Numbered from the stretch's first letter, positions 44,346 through 57,715 are shown. The stretch is DNA of 64,000 bases from Liolophura sinensis (GCF_032854445.1 NC_088295.1:65205249-65269248); one strand, 5' to 3'. Numbers and translations: made by a program. Notes: a model not told the origin generated them from the letters alone.

Positions 44346-46447
44346 ATGCCTCTGGGACACTTCGTCCTCAGACTGGTGATTATGGTGTGGAGAAAGGCTA
44401 GGTAACTGTACTTTGCTATGTACAGTTACGTGGCCTTTTCTCCTAATTAAACGATAGCATTAGTGGTTACAAAATAAACGACTTCTGTGTTTAGCGGTGG
44501 AAGTGGGTAGGGATGCGAAGTGCGCAGATTGCACAGAGAATAGTTTTAGTTCTGATTCTTTATGGACGGCGACATGGCCATGATGATCTGTTAGGACATT
44601 TACGAAAGTTCGACTGGTGTACTTTCTTTACTGAAAAATTACGGTTTCTGAATAGAGTGGCGTCACAACAGGCGTTTAAATTTGGCATAATCATTTTAAA
44701 ACGGGCCCCAGAGTATCGCAGATGTTCATATTGTGACGAGCATTATATATAGTAGCTTATATACATAGTGAAAAATGGTAGCAAACTAGGGAACTCCCTT
44801 ATTTAAACCAATATGAACAGGCGATATAGTGGTGTAGAAATATGTTGAAAAGCGCAGTCTTTTGGCTAATATGACGTCATATGACTGTCGTAACTGCTCT
44901 GGCTTTACTGCCTATATTACTTTACTTACCTTCATTAACCAGGGGTCATATTTAGCAAACGTCTTAAGACTTAGGCTAATTCAAAAAATAGTAATCTACA
45001 GTCTAAGTACGAGTTGACGTGGAAGTTAAGTGAACGTAAGGTTGAGTGTGCGTGAAAACCGGGCCTAGACCTGCTAGTGGACTAAGCATCTGTGTGGTCT
45101 GGTTCCTTTACTTTGTTTTAATGCTGTTGCATGTTAAATGTGATCAAAACACAGCTTTTTTAGTCATTCTAGATCAGTGACTTCCACTTAATTGCAATCA
45201 CGACATTTTTTTTACCTAATTCTGACTAGGCCATGGTGCTAGGCGGCGCATAATTTGCAACTACATGTACTTATACATTTAGGTGAACAGCTACAGAATA
45301 AAATCCTGACTGAGGTAAACTGACAAGAGGTCGTACATCACCGGCTACGAGATGGTAAATCCATGACAACCTAGAATATTTGCCTACGTATTACTCTTAT
45401 TGGCTGGTCCTTAAAGAATACATGAAAAGGAACTGTATGAAACAAAGATTGTTTCTATGCCAAATGAAGAAAATTATGCCTCGGAATTTTTGCCAAAAAT
45501 ATTTCATTTTGGGGGTATTTTTATACCTATTAATTACCCCTCTATATTATGCATATTTTCCGTCAACGGTCGGATTTTTTTTAGAAATTACGTCATCACT
45601 GACCTTACTTGGAACTCGGTTCTTTTTAGAGTAATGCCTCTACAGTTCTTTTTAAATAGGTATCATCGTTGTCGTCACCATTGCAAGCCACTTAATTTCC
45701 GCTTGGGACTTACAAAATCTGTAATTTGAAGCCATTTTCAACCCCCAAAGTGATAGTTGAAGAATTTATTTGTACTGTTATATGTTATTACACATGATAA
45801 TCTGCACATTGAGAAATAAAACCAAAGCGTTTCATGCATCCTTTAGATGAAAGTAACACATAATGGGGGAAGTGAAATGTCGTGAGTTGTATACTCCGTC
45901 GAAAACGTGTCGGGTTAGGGAGGAGCCGTGTGGTTGAGCTCGCACTCTAAGCACAATCCAGCGCAGGGTGAACTGCTCCGTACCGTACGGTACGATACTG
46001 TACTGTACTGTACTATACAGTACAGTACAGTATACTATAGTATATATAATGACTGTAGCCTATTTTATGTCACCTGGTTAGTGCATGCATGTTTTTGCAT
46101 TAATATATGGCCAATGCACGAGTAATTCCTCTACATCTCCATCGAGAGATGCAGGCCATACCATATACATATGTCCCAGTATGGACACCATTTGTCATAG
46201 ATATGTATTCGGTGTAAATTACAACGGGAGCCATTTGGCCCTTACACGACATACTTCTCAATAGTGTCACTGTTGATCAACTTTACATTTGGTGTCCATC
46301 TTTCCCCGCACCCGCTCAGGCCACCGATCGCTCGATCGCTCGGTGTCGCCTAACCATGTTCGGTTGCGAAGTCAGTCTCGCGTGATGTTCATGTCTCTCA
46401 GCCCACGGGCGAAGTCCTTCTGACCCGTGGGTTAGAAATGTTGTCTT
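44346..46447. other. Intergenic, no gene seen; hairpins near the right end
   Basis: No coding exon was recognised. At 45981-46033 lie the palindrome TACCGTACGGTA and a perfect inverted repeat. At 46402-46431 CCCACGGG and CCCGTGGG form an 8-bp stem with a 14-nt loop. Base composition rises in GC from about 46290 toward the virus-like module. Confidence 0.5.
45995..46033. repeat. Perfect 18-bp inverted repeat with 3-nt loop
   Basis: The left arm ATACTGTACTGTACTGTA (45995-46012) and the right arm TACAGTACAGTACAGTAT (46016-46033) are exact complements around CTA. The arms are built from ACTGT repeats. The 12-bp palindrome TACCGTACGGTA lies immediately to the left. Confidence 0.95.
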
Positions 46448-46715
46448 TCACTCAAGGTCGAACATGTTATTGTCGGGGACAGTCTTTCCATGGAAGGTAA
46501 GTTCTCCGCGGTGCGCTTTGAAGCGTTGGAGAATCAGGGCAGCCTTCCGCCGTAAACTGATGGTGACGCTCTCTAAAGTCTCCACTTCGCTCAAGCGACC
46601 GGTAAACTTGGCTGCGAGCTGGCTCGTACCCATCCACAACGGCGCGTCGAAAGCCTGGGGTGGCTCGAGCCAGCAGGGTCAGCAAGGACGCGTAATGTTG
46701 GAGCCGGCGTGACAT
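46448..46715 (-). pseudogene. Small ORF remnants downstream of the virus-like ATPase
   Basis: Two overlapping minus-strand frames look protein-like in different parts. The first (from 46715, MSRRLQHYASLLTLLARATP) is convincing for about 28 residues. The second (46639-46448) takes over with RKAALILQRFKAHRGELTFH and ends FDLE. I infer two neighbouring small genes, or one gene, fused and frameshifted by deletion. Basic, short products directly after the ATPase are what one expects of a compact viral or virus-like gene set. Function is unknown. Confidence 0.45.
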
Positions 46716-46765
46716 CGCGGACGCTGACGTTGAAACAACTGATTCCGGACCGTGAGTACGGGATT

Positions 46766-47327
46766 TTATGACTTGCGCAGGTAGGCATGCTGAATCTCTC
46801 TGGGGAAGATGTGGGTGCGAAGTCGCAGAGGGTCGGGTGTGGTTTGCTTGAAATCGGCCAGCAAGTACCCATGAGTTTGGGCGGTGGCATCCTCAAACGC
46901 CTCGCGTACGTACTGCGTCTCTATCTGTTTGGCGATCGTGGTAATCTGAGGTTTATAAACAACACCAAGTAGTGCGCGTTTAGACTGATTGTTTAATGAT
47001 CTTTAGTGTTGTTAAACAAGTTCGGCAAAATGTACACGTCGCTGATATTGCGGTGTTGGCTGCCTTTAATAGAGCTTTGTAACGCACTCGTTCGCTTCTG
47101 CCATCAAATCGTCCACCGAGTCGAATGCTGACGTGCTGGGCACGCCTTCTTCAAATCGAACGTCCAGTAGCGTACAACAGCTGCCACTTCCCGTAGCACG
47201 AGATGACGCGTTGCGGGGCTGGGTGGATGAAAGCTTGAGCGTACTCCACCATCAGTTTCACAAATACGGGCTTTCCACACGGTCCGCTGACGATGAAGGT
47301 AAACGGGTGCCCCCATCGCGTATCCAT
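46766..47327 (-). pseudogene. Decayed P-loop ATPase of virus-like or selfish-DNA origin
   Basis: From a Met at 47327 the minus strand reads MDTRWGHPFTFIVSGPCGKP, where SGPCGKPVFVK sits in the position of a Walker A loop but no longer has its full GxxGxGK[ST] form. RVISCYGKWQLLY follows. Frameshifts then separate three further readable patches: one with DSVDDLMAEA (Walker-B-like), one with SLNAHYLVLF, and one with AFEDATAQTHGYLLADFK that ends at a stop at 46766-46768. The patches keep a sensible order, so this is one gene broken by several indels and at least one internal deletion. I recognise the style from ATPases found in DNA-virus-like elements in invertebrate genomes and infer a packaging-type or related role; the exact family is uncertain. 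Confidence 0.5.
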
Positions 47328-49157
47328 CGTCCGACAATCTCGGTTAGATCGTGTCGTTCGGGTGAGGGTGAGGGTGAGGTGCAGTGTGAGATGCCACCGT
47401 GCCTGGCGAGGTAAATGGGTACTCCGTGCCGTGTTGGTCTGGGAAGAGACGGGTGTGGAAACGGTAATCGGTACCGAAGTCGTGTTAGGGAGCGGTTGTC
47501 GGAGCTGGAGCCGGGGTTGGGGTGAGCATCATATTCGACTCGGCTCCTCCCCACGCCTCTTCCCCAGTGTGATATGTTTTCGACGCAGTATACTACTGTC
47601 GTGTTCCAGTATCACGGTATAGGATATCTAAAGACAGTGAGATGTCATTGGATATCGATATATTGGCCTAGTTAGGGTAAACGCAAAAAGTCTGGTAGAT
47701 AAGTTTAAAAGTGTCGAAAAGAAACGGTGTGTCAGTGACAGATCACTGGCAGGGGATAGACTTGATCTACAGTAACAAAAACACTTAACCGGCGCTATAA
47801 TGTTTCTTATCAGTCCATAACAATATACACATTCTGCACTTCTGGAGTCTTTGTTTTGGTATGAACAAGTGACCGCTGATGCTCTATCAATTTACATTTG
47901 TCATGTTATTTGTGAGAAATCATGGGTTTGGGTCATCAGTCATATTAGGTGACCTATAGTGGGTATGCCTAATCAACGTCGTCCGAACCCCAAGCACCTC
48001 TCGATGTGTATAGCGTATATACGGCCGTGATTAGCTGCTTGGCGTATAGAATACGTGAAGATGGAATGGAACAGATGGGATCAATTGTCAAATTAAATTT
48101 GTATTAAGACACCATGGTTTTAATGTACAAAGATCTGTTTGGGTGATATATTCCTGAATGTGCAGACTCGGTTACTTTATTAAACATGAAAATACCGAAG
48201 GCTTACATCAGCATGTTAAGGTGTACCAGTTTGTGAATGGCATTGACGGCTCCTCCTATTCATGAACGTATAAGTGGGTGGCTTTGACATCAATTCCTTC
48301 CACAAGGGGATTCCACACGGGTTGCATTGCCGTCAACTCCGTATTATGGTATACCAGTGAATGGCACTGACACCATTCGCCATTTACGATACAGATGGGT
48401 GGCTTTGACGTAAATTCGTTATACATGAAGGTACCAAAGACTTTGTATTATCATGTTATATGGTGTGACATTGAATGGCACTGACATTTGCAGAGCATTA
48501 AAGTAAACATGTATTTTTGCCTTCTAAGTGTAAATGTCAAAGGAGTTAGATTATATACATCGAAATTTTTAAAAATAAGAATAACATTTTCTTAAAATTT
48601 TTGGCCTTCATGACGGTGGATAGGATCATTTTCATGAGTAGCCAGGTTTTAAACCTTGTAAAGTGTGACACGCTGAATTTTCTAATAATAATAATAATAA
48701 TGGCAAACTAGAAGCGTACTAAACTATTCGTATTCATACCAAGAATGCGTAAGTATAAATATAGACAGTTTTGGTAGCATATAAATTTAGGCATTTTTAA
48801 GTGTGTAGTCAAGATCCGAACGCCTTGTGAACCCCGTGACATCAGAAGTATAAACTTTAAATCACTGCACATGCAGCTCTGGAAAAAATGGAAAAATGCT
48901 AATAGCACATAATAAAGACAGCAATAGACTTAAGAAAGGCTTGATTAGCCTTTAATGACATCAAATACCATGCACAAAACTCAGGACGATTTTATGTCCC
49001 GTTATATTTATATGGGTGATCTTTCTGCATGGAAAATATGGCTTTAGCAATTCAACTGAGTCATTTCAGAAGTGATCGCTGATGAAAACTGGAACCATCG
49101 GCCGACTGACGGACATTGTATATAAAAGCTTTCAACACTATTTACGGTCTAAAATGT
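47328..49157. other. Intergenic; no gene supported
   Basis: 47328-47570 is as GC-rich as the neighbouring virus-like module and may belong to it, but no protein was recognised. At 48186-48490 a loose direct repeat recurs (GAATGGCATTGAC or GAATGGCACTGAC near 48236, 48360 and 48472), suggesting an old tandem array. Confidence 0.4.
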
Positions 49158-49338
49158 ATTTATTTTATTTATTTGATGGGTGTTTTACGCCGTACTCGTA
49201 AAGAGCATTTCACTTATACGACGGCGGCCAGCATTATGGCGGGAGGAAACCAGGCAGAGCCCGGTAGAATCCCACGACCATCCGCAGGTTGCTGACAGAC
49301 CTTCCCACGTACGGCCTGAGAGGAAGCTAGCATGAGCT
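49158..49338 (-). mobile_element. SINE copy (main family), minus strand
   Basis: It shows an AAATA tail, GAGTACGGCGTAAAACACCC, CGCCGTCGTATAAGTGAAAT, GCCATAATGCTGGCC, CAACCTGCGGATGGTCG and a terminal CAGCTCATGCTAGCTTCC read on the minus strand. The tRNA-like head is missing. Confidence 0.85.
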
Positions 49339-50992
49339 GGTCTAAAATGTATGATTTGCAACTAAAAGAAGGCTGTCTTGTGCATGTACATTTTGACTGA
49401 GCTAAATGTTAATTATTGTTTGGACAGACTGGAGTTCTGAGGCCCTCGTTCATCGGTTCAGCAGGAAAGTTTATTTCGAAGCCACCCAACATGGGACGAA
49501 CACCATACAGGATACATGTAAATAACATTCACATCTGAACCACCCCTCTCCACCCCCCACCCCCCCCCCCCCCCCCACGCCCATCCTTACGCCAGAAATG
49601 AAGCTTTATTTTATGGTAAAATACATAATGTTACTTTCAGACAACAAACTAGTATGAGACTTCCTGACGTACTGCAGTCAACAAACTTTTATGTGTATGG
49701 CTAATGCAGGATCTATCTTCAGTAAAATTTTTATTGATTTTTATTGAGGGCCTATCGAGAAAGTGGGCTAGTACTATAGGAGTAATCTTGCATATTTTAT
49801 AGCCTAGATTATCAGTTTTATACATCTAGGCTTACAGATCATTGAAAGCCTCTATCTGGACCATGTAACAATATAGTCGACTTCGTCCGTCGGCCGATGG
49901 GTTCAGTTTTCGTCCGAGCGGTTATTTCTTTCTGCAGTTGACTGAAATGAATTTAGTGAGAATTACATTAGTAAAAAATAGATTTGATGATATTCTAGAC
50001 TATAGCCATGGTAGCCAGCAAGCTGTGTATTCAGCTTTACGGGGCGATTTAAAAGTTAGAAGAATGTCGATTATTAACGCTTTCTATAATCCAGTAGCGG
50101 GTTTATGTAATGGTGGATATGGTGGGCTAGAAGTCCTTCCTGTAAGATATGCTAAAAATCCGTTGTCGTTTAAAACTTCCAAGAAGGTGTGACCCCGGAA
50201 TGACGAAGCCAGCTTAGGCTTATGCCAAAATTTCAAATCGCTTTATAAACTGTAGGGAAGTTATATGTGATGTAAAAAGGTCAAAATATTTCTTGACAAC
50301 ACAAGTTCTGGTTGCTCGAGAAAAGTCTAACTGACCACTTTACAGGTTAATGAAGAAAAAAATCGCCTAGATACAGGTGCCAGCACACGCACACACACGC
50401 GCACACTCACACACATCTCATTATCACCATTCTGAGAAATTTCTATTGTTTGGATTGGTTGAAATGCCAAACATACGAATGTATGCACCGATACAGACAT
50501 TCGTAAACCAGCCGTCAAACAAAATGAACTTTCCGGGTCAGTAATCGCCATATCAGTTCTAAAACGTTAACACAGACCACCAAAGATCTAAGAAACTACA
50601 TAAGTAGCCAACAGTTTTCGATTATGTTAGAACGACGCAAGGAAATGCAAGCAAATGCGTGAAATTAGTATTCAGATCGTGTACCATGCTGGTATATAAT
50701 TAAGCCGTTGATAATTAGATATGTATCTCAGTTGCGCTTTGATGGCAACTGTTCATATATCCAACACGGTGAAAATATAGCACCTGAACCCTGGTCAAGA
50801 TGAATTAGACACAATGATGAAGCTGTGCCAGAGATTCTTGACGCTCGACATATATATTTACTTACAAGACAATTGTAAAAATTTATTATGCAGCTTAAAG
50901 GCGTTCGATTCAAAAACATTGACGCACCAGTTTTTTCAATAGTAACATGTGACCTTGACTGAAATCGTCACATATACACGCATATAGCATAC
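49339..50992. other. Intergenic, no gene supported
   Basis: It contains a run of 16 C at 49561-49576 and a CA-rich tract at 50386-50416. A plus-strand 84-codon frame at 49938-50192 follows a possible acceptor (TTTCTTTCTGCAG at about 49938) but matches nothing I recognise. Confidence 0.35.
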
Positions 50993-51130
50993 ATTTATTT
51001 GGTCATCTGACTAGTGTTTTACGCCGTACTCAAGAATATTTCACTTATACGACAGCGGCCAGGATTATGGTGAGAGGAAACCGGGCAGACCTTCTTACGT
51101 AGAGCCGGAGAGGGAGCCAGTATGAGCAAC
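50993..51130 (-). mobile_element. SINE copy (main family), minus strand, internally deleted
   Basis: TTGAGTACGGCGTAAAACAC, GTCGTATAAGTGAAATATTC and CTCACCATAATCCTGG are followed directly by CTACGTAAGAAGG and TCATACTGGCTCC read on the minus strand. The GCGGATGGTCGTGGG block is missing. Confidence 0.8.
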
Positions 51131-53702
51131 GAAACATCCCATGAATGGTAACCCTTAACTGTCAGTGTGCAGTGGAACTAATGATGACTTTAATTTGTTG
51201 CCTTTGACGTTAATGCGAGAGTGACTAGTTAAACATTTATAGTGATGAAATCTTATCAGTCATAGAGAGTAGAGAAATCCCAAGTCGAGAAGTCCTTATA
51301 CAGTACCTGTATTCGAGCGTCTAGATCTTCGTTACTGGGACCTGGGTTAAACGTTTGAAGTTCAAGGCTAGCTACGAACCCACATTACCTGCCTGATTTT
51401 GTTGCAATTGCACGAGAGTAATTTCCATACTGAATGTAGTTCTTGTAGTGCCTTGACTAAAGGTTTTGCATCTCAACTTGCCAATGGGTTCATTCTTCAC
51501 ATTTTGGTGTTGATTAAATACTTTGTGTAGAGCAGGATAGGCTGATTCAGGAGTAGACGGAATTTCATCAGAAATACGCCTACAATTGGAAGGTGCAGAA
51601 TTATCACAGCTTCAGCTGTGGTAAACTTTGGAAGCATGCATTCAGAGGTCAGAGAGCAGTCATTTACTTTTCATCTGAGAGTCACAATCTTAAATTGAAT
51701 ATCATCAAGTCATTTGAAGATACTTCTAACATAAACAACGATTTAATGATATTATCAAATTATTTACAGACACACTTGAAAAATATCAAAATGATTTCAT
51801 ATCATTTGAAAATGTCTGTAAATGAAGTGAATGGTGAGTAAATAGTAGTTTACCACACACAGTAAACAAAACTAATGTATCAAGATTATATCTAAAGCTG
51901 TCTAGACATCAATTACAATCGAAATACAATGTACATGTAATAAAAGAAAATGTTTATTGACACAAATAAATACGGCTAAAAGCTCAGGTACATGTATATA
52001 ATGGATAAAGGTAGCACTAAATACAACTGTGATAACAAACCACTTAAAAAATTAAAAGACAAAATTGGCAGTATAACAGACTTTTATAAAATCATCACAC
52101 ATTTATGCTGTGAAGAAGCTGATAACTAAATCTGATTTATGAAAGGTGTGCCAGTACCTGTATAATTACACTTATCCATCCAAATGGCTTAAATGTCTCT
52201 GGAAAAATCAATGTAGTGAACAACTGCGCCAAAATCTGTTAGGCCAGAAATCACACTGATTGGCTATTTCAAGCATAAATGTTTTTTTCACGTTTTCACT
52301 CTTCTTGATACCAAAATATTGAATCAAAGTATAAGGCTTTACGTCATTTGTCACATTTACCACAGCAATCTGTTAGTTTCAACAGATGTGAAAAGATGTG
52401 ACATCAATAACTGACAAGACCCTGAACTCGTTAACTATACCAACTGGCCAAAGTTTTCGAACTATGTCAAGCGAGCTTGAGAAAACTGCTTTAAATGTGT
52501 ACGAGTACAAATAACCCATAGGGCAAGACGTTATCAAATAATAACACGCAATCTACGGTAAATTCAATTTAATCTGGATGTCAATTTGTCAAAATGTCTC
52601 TCGCTAAACCATGCAACTGCACAGTTCTATAAATTACACACAAAACTAATTCCAAGATATCATCTATGAGACAAATAGCACCAGCAGCCAGTGCAGTTAC
52701 ATTTAATGTACATGTATGCTAACAACTACTACTCTACATGCAAAAAGCAACTGTCAAACATTAGTTATGTATAGACATCACCAATAGATACATCTACAAA
52801 AGTAGAAATGCTGATAATGTACAAAAAAAATGTCACACAAACTTCAATCCATAATGCAACACTTAGAAAATGTTTAATAATTACAGTTCCTCGTGATATA
52901 GTTTAAGCACCCTTATGATTACCATTAATGCTATCTATATCATAGGTCAACAGAGTATAATTTGTGGTATGGAAACATAAAAATTTGACTAATTGAACGA
53001 AAGACAGAACGATTTTTCATATATATTTTAGAATTCAATGAATCCCACAGTGTGAATTCTGCTAGCGAAACAGCAATTGTTCTCTTTCTGTTCAACAAGT
53101 CAAATAAAATAAGTCAATACCACAAAAAAAATCGTGTGAACACGATTTAAGGCACTTGTAACACTGGGTAGAAGAGAACTCATGACAAGGCACCAGTCTC
53201 CATTGGATAGAACAAAGACTAGTGTTGCGAACAGAGGATTGATCCAGGATGGCTGGTAAATGCAGCAACCTTCTGGTTTGCATAGATGTAAATTCACAGT
53301 CTCACACAGTGACTGATTTATCACAACCAAATAGACAACAGGAAGACAAAATATAGTAATCTATAGAGAAGAAATACAAAATACTGTAAATGTCTCATTT
53401 CCTAAGGCACCAAAGACAAAATCTCAGTTTATTCAAATTCTGAAGTTCAGATTAATGAGTCTTGATTAAATTTTCCATTCATAATATCATGGAGAGCACA
53501 GAAGACAAGAATTTTCATTCAGTCTTCCTTTACATAAAAAGTGTCTTCAGACTGGCAAAAAATTGTGTTTTTGCAAAATTGTTACAAACAGAAGTAAAAA
53601 AACCTACCCTCCAGCCTAACCAGGTGTATCAACTTATGACAATGAAGATGAGATTCTAGGGAGATTTGTAAATCACAAGACATCAAAACAATAATATAAC
53701 AT
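51131..53702. other. Downstream region of the MOLO1-like gene; no separate gene seen
   Basis: AT-rich sequence, part of which is probably 3' untranslated. On the minus strand AATAAA occurs at about 53432-53427, some 270 nt past the stop, and again near 51953, so the cleavage site is not settled. No coding exon was recognised. Confidence 0.4.
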
Positions 53703-56700
53703 CTAACCATGCAGTAACCAAGTCATGAAAATAGTTCCTAGTAAGGTACAAAAGCCGTACAATAAGTTTGATGAGTGCAAAGGTGTTGCTCCACCAATAG
53801 CAGAGTAATCCACAAAGTGTGCCAGTTCGTAGTATTCATTCCTGAACACCTCTCTGGAAAACATACGGTAAAATACATATAAGTGATGAAAGAGAAATAT
53901 TATTAACAGAAGTGATATACATGTATATCATAAAGAGTTGGACCTGTTTTTCCATATCTGAATAGGGAAGCACCAAAATAACCAAACTTGAGGTCACTCT
54001 CTCATTTTAATCCAAATGTTTTGAGGTATGTGGTGGTTAGGTCGACATCTGAGAATGGCCACTAGGGGGGTTTCTAAGTCAAAGCTGGTTAAAGGCCTAC
54101 CCTTAATGACCTAAAATTTGGGCACAAAATTTACATTTTTACAGGCAAATACCTGTCTTATAACATCACTTCCTGTGCCAAATTTTACATTTTCCCACCA
54201 GAAACACCTTTCTATAGGTCAGTTAGTGTGCAAGATGATCTGATAAACCAGGACACTGATAGATGTTACACAATTGTCATAGATACTTAAAGGAAGTTTA
54301 CTCCTAAATCAGCAGGATATACATACACACCATCAAATATATATATTACATCTAAACTGAAAACATCAACTCCATTTAAGATTTATTGACATTTCAGCAA
54401 CTCTCAGCGACTGCTGCCATGTTTTTCAACACGCTGTTTGCCTAGAAGACTGTTGTCCATCCTAAACTACATACTGCCTGGGCCTATGCCAATAAAAAAG
54501 GTCCCACTTCTCATTTCACGCCTCTGTTGTCTTGCGACATGCAGCTGTTGTCTTGTGAAAAGGGAGATAATTCAGGGGAGGCCTATTTGTTATGTTTTGA
54601 TATTTGACAAAAAAAAAAAAAATTACATTTACCCATCTTTGACATCAAAAACTGTCAGTCAAAGTGATCAAAGTTTTAAACTGTGGAGTGTGACTGCAGA
54701 CTTTTTCCACTTCTTAGAGGTATTATTTACCACTGAAGCTACAACTGATTTACCAGTGATAGCACTATAGAGAGATGTTATGGCAGAAGTTGGCTGATTT
54801 TGTACAATCTTTTGCAAGTCATAAAAATCATTGTATGTACAGAGTATTGGCGAATGTGTTTCAGTATACCAAAACTCTTGTTGTTTAGTCTCAAGCACTT
54901 AAGTACTAACAGATCCTTTAATTTTTTCAAACATATTTTAAATCAAGAACAGTGTTTACAACTCTTCTGCAAAGGACAAAAGATTTTGCATGTAACAGAA
55001 TGAAGTCTAAAGCTGCAGCTTCAGCAGAAGTTTCCAACACACAGAATATAATATCAATGGAACTCAAATTAATATAACTGTCAATAGTCTCACAATGATA
55101 GGGATTATCTCCCCTTCCAAGAGACGTTCATTCTAGCATGCATTCAATACTGTATATATGTTAATCCATGATGACTGCTCCATACTTTTGATACACTTGT
55201 GAACACTTCTAGTTTAAAGAGTAAGCGAGAAAAAACCTTTGAGGTTTGGAAAAAGACTTACTTGAAATTGATGACCATCTTCTTTAGACCAACAGACAGA
55301 TCTTCCCCAGGTTGGAAATGTTCCCATGCATTGGCAGTGATGGTACTGACTAGTGGGTCTGTTAAAACTAGCCTGGCAGTGCCTCCAGTCACAGTGTACA
55401 GCTGTTAACACCCAAACATTGAGAACATTTACTACATTTTGGCATTCACAAGTGCCAATAGTTATACTAGGTACCAAATTAAAAGAATTCTACATTACTG
55501 TAATTCTTCAACCTTTTCGCATTTTGGTAAGGTGTTTATTCGAGCAAGCATTTAAATAAAAGGGTGACACATACCATGTCATCCTCCTTTGAAAACAGGA
55601 TGATGATGGACTGTTTACAGGTGCCATATTTCCACTGGTCGTTCTGCAGGTCATAGGCAAACTTCAGCGCAGCATTCATCAAATTCTCCTCAGTGTCAGG
55701 GTCGCTGAAGCACAAAAACACCAAATAAACAACTCAAGTGAGGACACTTATTGTAATTACAGGATAAAAAGAAGAAGAACAACAACAACAAAAAAAAAGC
55801 AAAAATGATGTTAACAATTTTATTTTATCACATGTGTAACAATTGAAAACCACTGTCAGCATTAGAGAAAAGGGCACCAATTATTTACATCACTTAACCA
55901 GCATTACCTTCAGCTAAACAAGCCTCAAAATAAATTTTAATTTAGTGCAGGACATATTGCAAATCTTTCAGTTATTCACACTGTCAAAAGAGTTATAGTG
56001 TTATTTACATTGCAGTTTTGTCCCTTACCAAATAGTTGACCTGTGTCAAAATACTATATGGTGACAGACTCATGCTTATTCCCAGACTTACTAAAGCATA
56101 CATTTTCGTACATTTACATGGTCAAGCTGTTCAGGTCTCTAAGTGGTGGTTAAACTGTCAAGCACAATGTACATTCATCCAGCAAATCACTAATTTATTT
56201 ATTTTTTTGATACTCAAAATTGGAACATATAAACTAACAACATTTGGCAAGTGGATAACAACCTTCCAGACTTGTAAAGCAGAGATAAACTGCCAAAAGA
56301 GCACTGCTCAGAAACAGTGAAAGCCGGAGAATCAACAAATTCCATGTTTAAGGCAGAATTTGAACCCACATTTATGTGTCTTAGCTAATGAGAGATAAAA
56401 ACCTCCTCTACTTGACCAAGACTTATTCCCTCAAATCACTCATAATAGCACATACAAGTGCAACATCTATATTCTCAAAATACATGTACAACAGTTTTTT
56501 ACAGTACATGAACAGTATATTTATATATTCCAAAACTTGTTTCATAAATGAATCTTATGAAGTACTACCATGTTAAAAAAAGTTCAAACATGTGCATGAA
56601 AAAGCTTTCTTACTTTGGGTGCCTCTTGATTTTATTCATCAGTGCTATGCCTATGTAATAGCCCTTTCTATTCCTGCCACACTCATATGCACTGCAGGGA

Positions 56701-57704
56701 CAAGGGGTGTCAGTGTTGACCATACCATCAATTATATAGTCCAACACCTCAGCTGAAAATAAAACAATTACAGTGTTCAGGTGGATTTGGTCAACAGGTT
56801 TTTTCATCATCATAAAAAACTTTACAGTAATCATCATCATCATAAAAAACTTTACAGTAACTTTCTGTTGGAGGTCAGATTAAGTAAACTTCAGAGTGTT
56901 AGTCTTTTCAGACAACAGCATTAGTCTCTCATCTAGAGAGAGTGATGCTTGTCAATCAACAGTCACATGTAAATTGAGTACTTGAAACAAATGTGTGCCA
57001 CATAATATTGACAAAAATTCAAAAGAAAAATCCAAGCAAACTGATCCATGTAACACAAATTAATGAAGTCAATCAGATCACAGCTGCGTGTAAAAAAGTT
57101 TTGCAATTAGGCATTTTAAAGAGGCTATACAGGAGATTTTTGGCCAAAAAAATCCATGTTCGCTATTACATCAAATCATCCCTATTTGCGAAGAAAAGTT
57201 CCAATTATAGCTGTAGAACATAGACGCATTCCTGTACTTTTCTTAGGGTAAGATGTTTCTGAAGTTTGAAAAAGTTAAAAAGGCAAACTGTACATCTCTA
57301 AAATTTTACAAACTTTACTACTAATTTTCACAGACAAGGCTGATATAATATGAAATTTGTGCTATTTTAAAATACTAGTACATGTAAAAACAAAAATTCA
57401 AATGGATTTACAAAAATCAATGTTTTGCCAAAAAATCTCTGCCTCTTTAAACAACATGCAAAAACCCCTTTACTAATACAGTCAACCAACATCATGTGTC
57501 AGGTAGTCCACTGTACTTACCCTCTTCCACTGTGATGAGCCCATTAGGGTCACACACCCAGGAGGCATTTACGTACGGTCTACCACACGCTGCAGGGTCA
57601 CGTCTTGGGTTGGGGTAAGTATCTGGGGTCCATTCTAGAGGTGGCTGGGCTATAGATACTGCTGAGAATAGCAGCACACCACACACAGTCAACCACATCT
57701 TCAT
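53703..57704 (-). CDS. MOLO1-like membrane protein, about 247 aa, five coding exons
   Basis: Exons are 57704-57521 (start), 56752-56614, 55704-55575, 55401-55262 and 53853-53703 (stop TAG). Every junction is GT-AG and the phases agree (1, 2, 0, 2). The protein begins with a signal peptide (MKMWLTVCGVLLFSAVSIAQ). The family signature PNP..DP..CGR and SWVCDPNGLIT follows, then a Cys-rich segment (PCPCSAYECGR), a long helical TPM-type domain, and a C-terminal hydrophobic segment (LLYGFCTLLGTIFMTWLL) that should anchor it in the membrane. Layout and length fit the MOLO1 (modulator of levamisole receptor-1) family. The founding nematode member modulates an acetylcholine-gated channel; that function is not shown for molluscs. 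No defects were seen. Confidence 0.88.
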
Positions 57705-57715
57705 GTTTACAGAGC

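Noticed and set aside
49938-50192. Plus-strand frame of 84 codons after a possible splice acceptor
   Set aside because: The acceptor-like CTGCAG is weak evidence, no partner exon is found, and no family is recognised.
51593-51841. Plus-strand frame of 82 codons ending beside a GTGAGTA donor-like site
   Set aside because: It has low-complexity Lys/Asn/Ile-rich composition and no acceptor or neighbouring exon.
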